64,000 nucleotides of DNA from Oxyruncus cristatus (lineage: Eukaryota; Chordata; Aves; Passeriformes; Cotingidae), in contig VXAY01012530.1 of assembly GCA_013399855.1 (NCBI GenBank), positions 6,811,881-6,875,880 on the forward strand, written 5' to 3'. This document shows positions 63,898 through 64,000 of the stretch, piece after piece. Made by a program: the position numbers and the translations under genes. Position 1 is the first letter of the stretch. Each line of letters begins with the position of its first letter. The notes beneath the pieces are model-generated. The model had not been told where the DNA came from. It saw only the letters and a program-made list of their open reading frames with translations, and did no database searches.

Positions 63898-63921
63898 ACC
63901 AGGCTGAGTAATCAGCCTGGT
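63898..63921. repeat. Perfect 10-bp stem hairpin, 4-nt loop
   Basis: ACCAGGCTGA, loop GTAA, TCAGCCTGGT: both arms match exactly and contain six G-C pairs, so the RNA or single-stranded DNA form would be stable. The stem is too short for a microRNA precursor. It might be a small inverted repeat or a binding palindrome. Confidence 0.7.
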
Positions 63922-64000
63922 AGCACAACAGTTTTCTATAACATTTCCCACATTTAAACCTTAAATTTAGAAACAAACAAATTGAAGAAAACTGTACCAG
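63922..64000. other. AT-rich end of window
   Basis: Nothing recognised in the last 79 bases. Confidence 0.5.

Noticed and set aside
1..64000. CRISPR arrays, operons, toxin or defence systems, rRNA and tRNA genes
   Set aside because: Nothing of the kind is visible. The window has vertebrate features throughout (CR1, ERV LTRs, spliced exons, low CpG), so prokaryotic systems are not expected.

Overview
This window is vertebrate nuclear DNA, most likely from a bird, in a draft-quality assembly. It is AT-rich and CpG-poor. It carries CR1 LINE ends with the avian 3' signature, two LTRs of a retroviral (ERVL-like) family common in bird genomes, a long old CR1 of the kind well preserved in turtles, and a few MIR/L2-like relics. 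Long open frames are absent, and both runs of N look like assembly problems. I cannot name the species.

The only convincing protein-coding sequence is at the left edge. Two consecutive small exons on the minus strand (75-146 and 241-310) have good splice sites, matching phase and protein-like translations, and are separated by a 94-bp intron. I do not recognise the gene. Because it runs right to left, the window to the right of 310 would be its upstream introns, any upstream exons and then intergenic DNA. I cannot place its start. Three weaker exon-like islands on the same strand (2637-2690, 4811-4859, 24086-24165) are given as candidates only.

From about 340 to 25 kb the window is AT-rich non-coding DNA with two CR1 3' ends that face each other (2250-2331 and 2803-2936), a 348-base N gap, a 49-bp tandem duplication (16174-16275) and a MIR-like relic (18868-18960). 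From 25 to 29 kb lie a well-preserved LTR (25325-26059) disturbed by a one-N duplication, and an old CR1 about 1 kb long (27511-28500). From 29 to 50 kb there are two more CR1 tails (32044-32130 and 41086-41491), a possible second type of LTR (36040-36215), poly(A) tracts, one of them 41 bases long, and a possible MIR piece. From 50 kb to the end come a second, more decayed LTR of the 25-kb family (50157-50670), a G-run joined to a CAA repeat (57833-57902), a 33-bp duplication, an L2/MIR-type tail (60092-60195) and a perfect hairpin (63898-63921).

I found no rRNA, tRNA, CRISPR array, CpG-island promoter or multi-gene system. The window is best read as the large-intron or gene-poor part of an avian chromosome. 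All family assignments are from memory of consensus sequences, with no database search.
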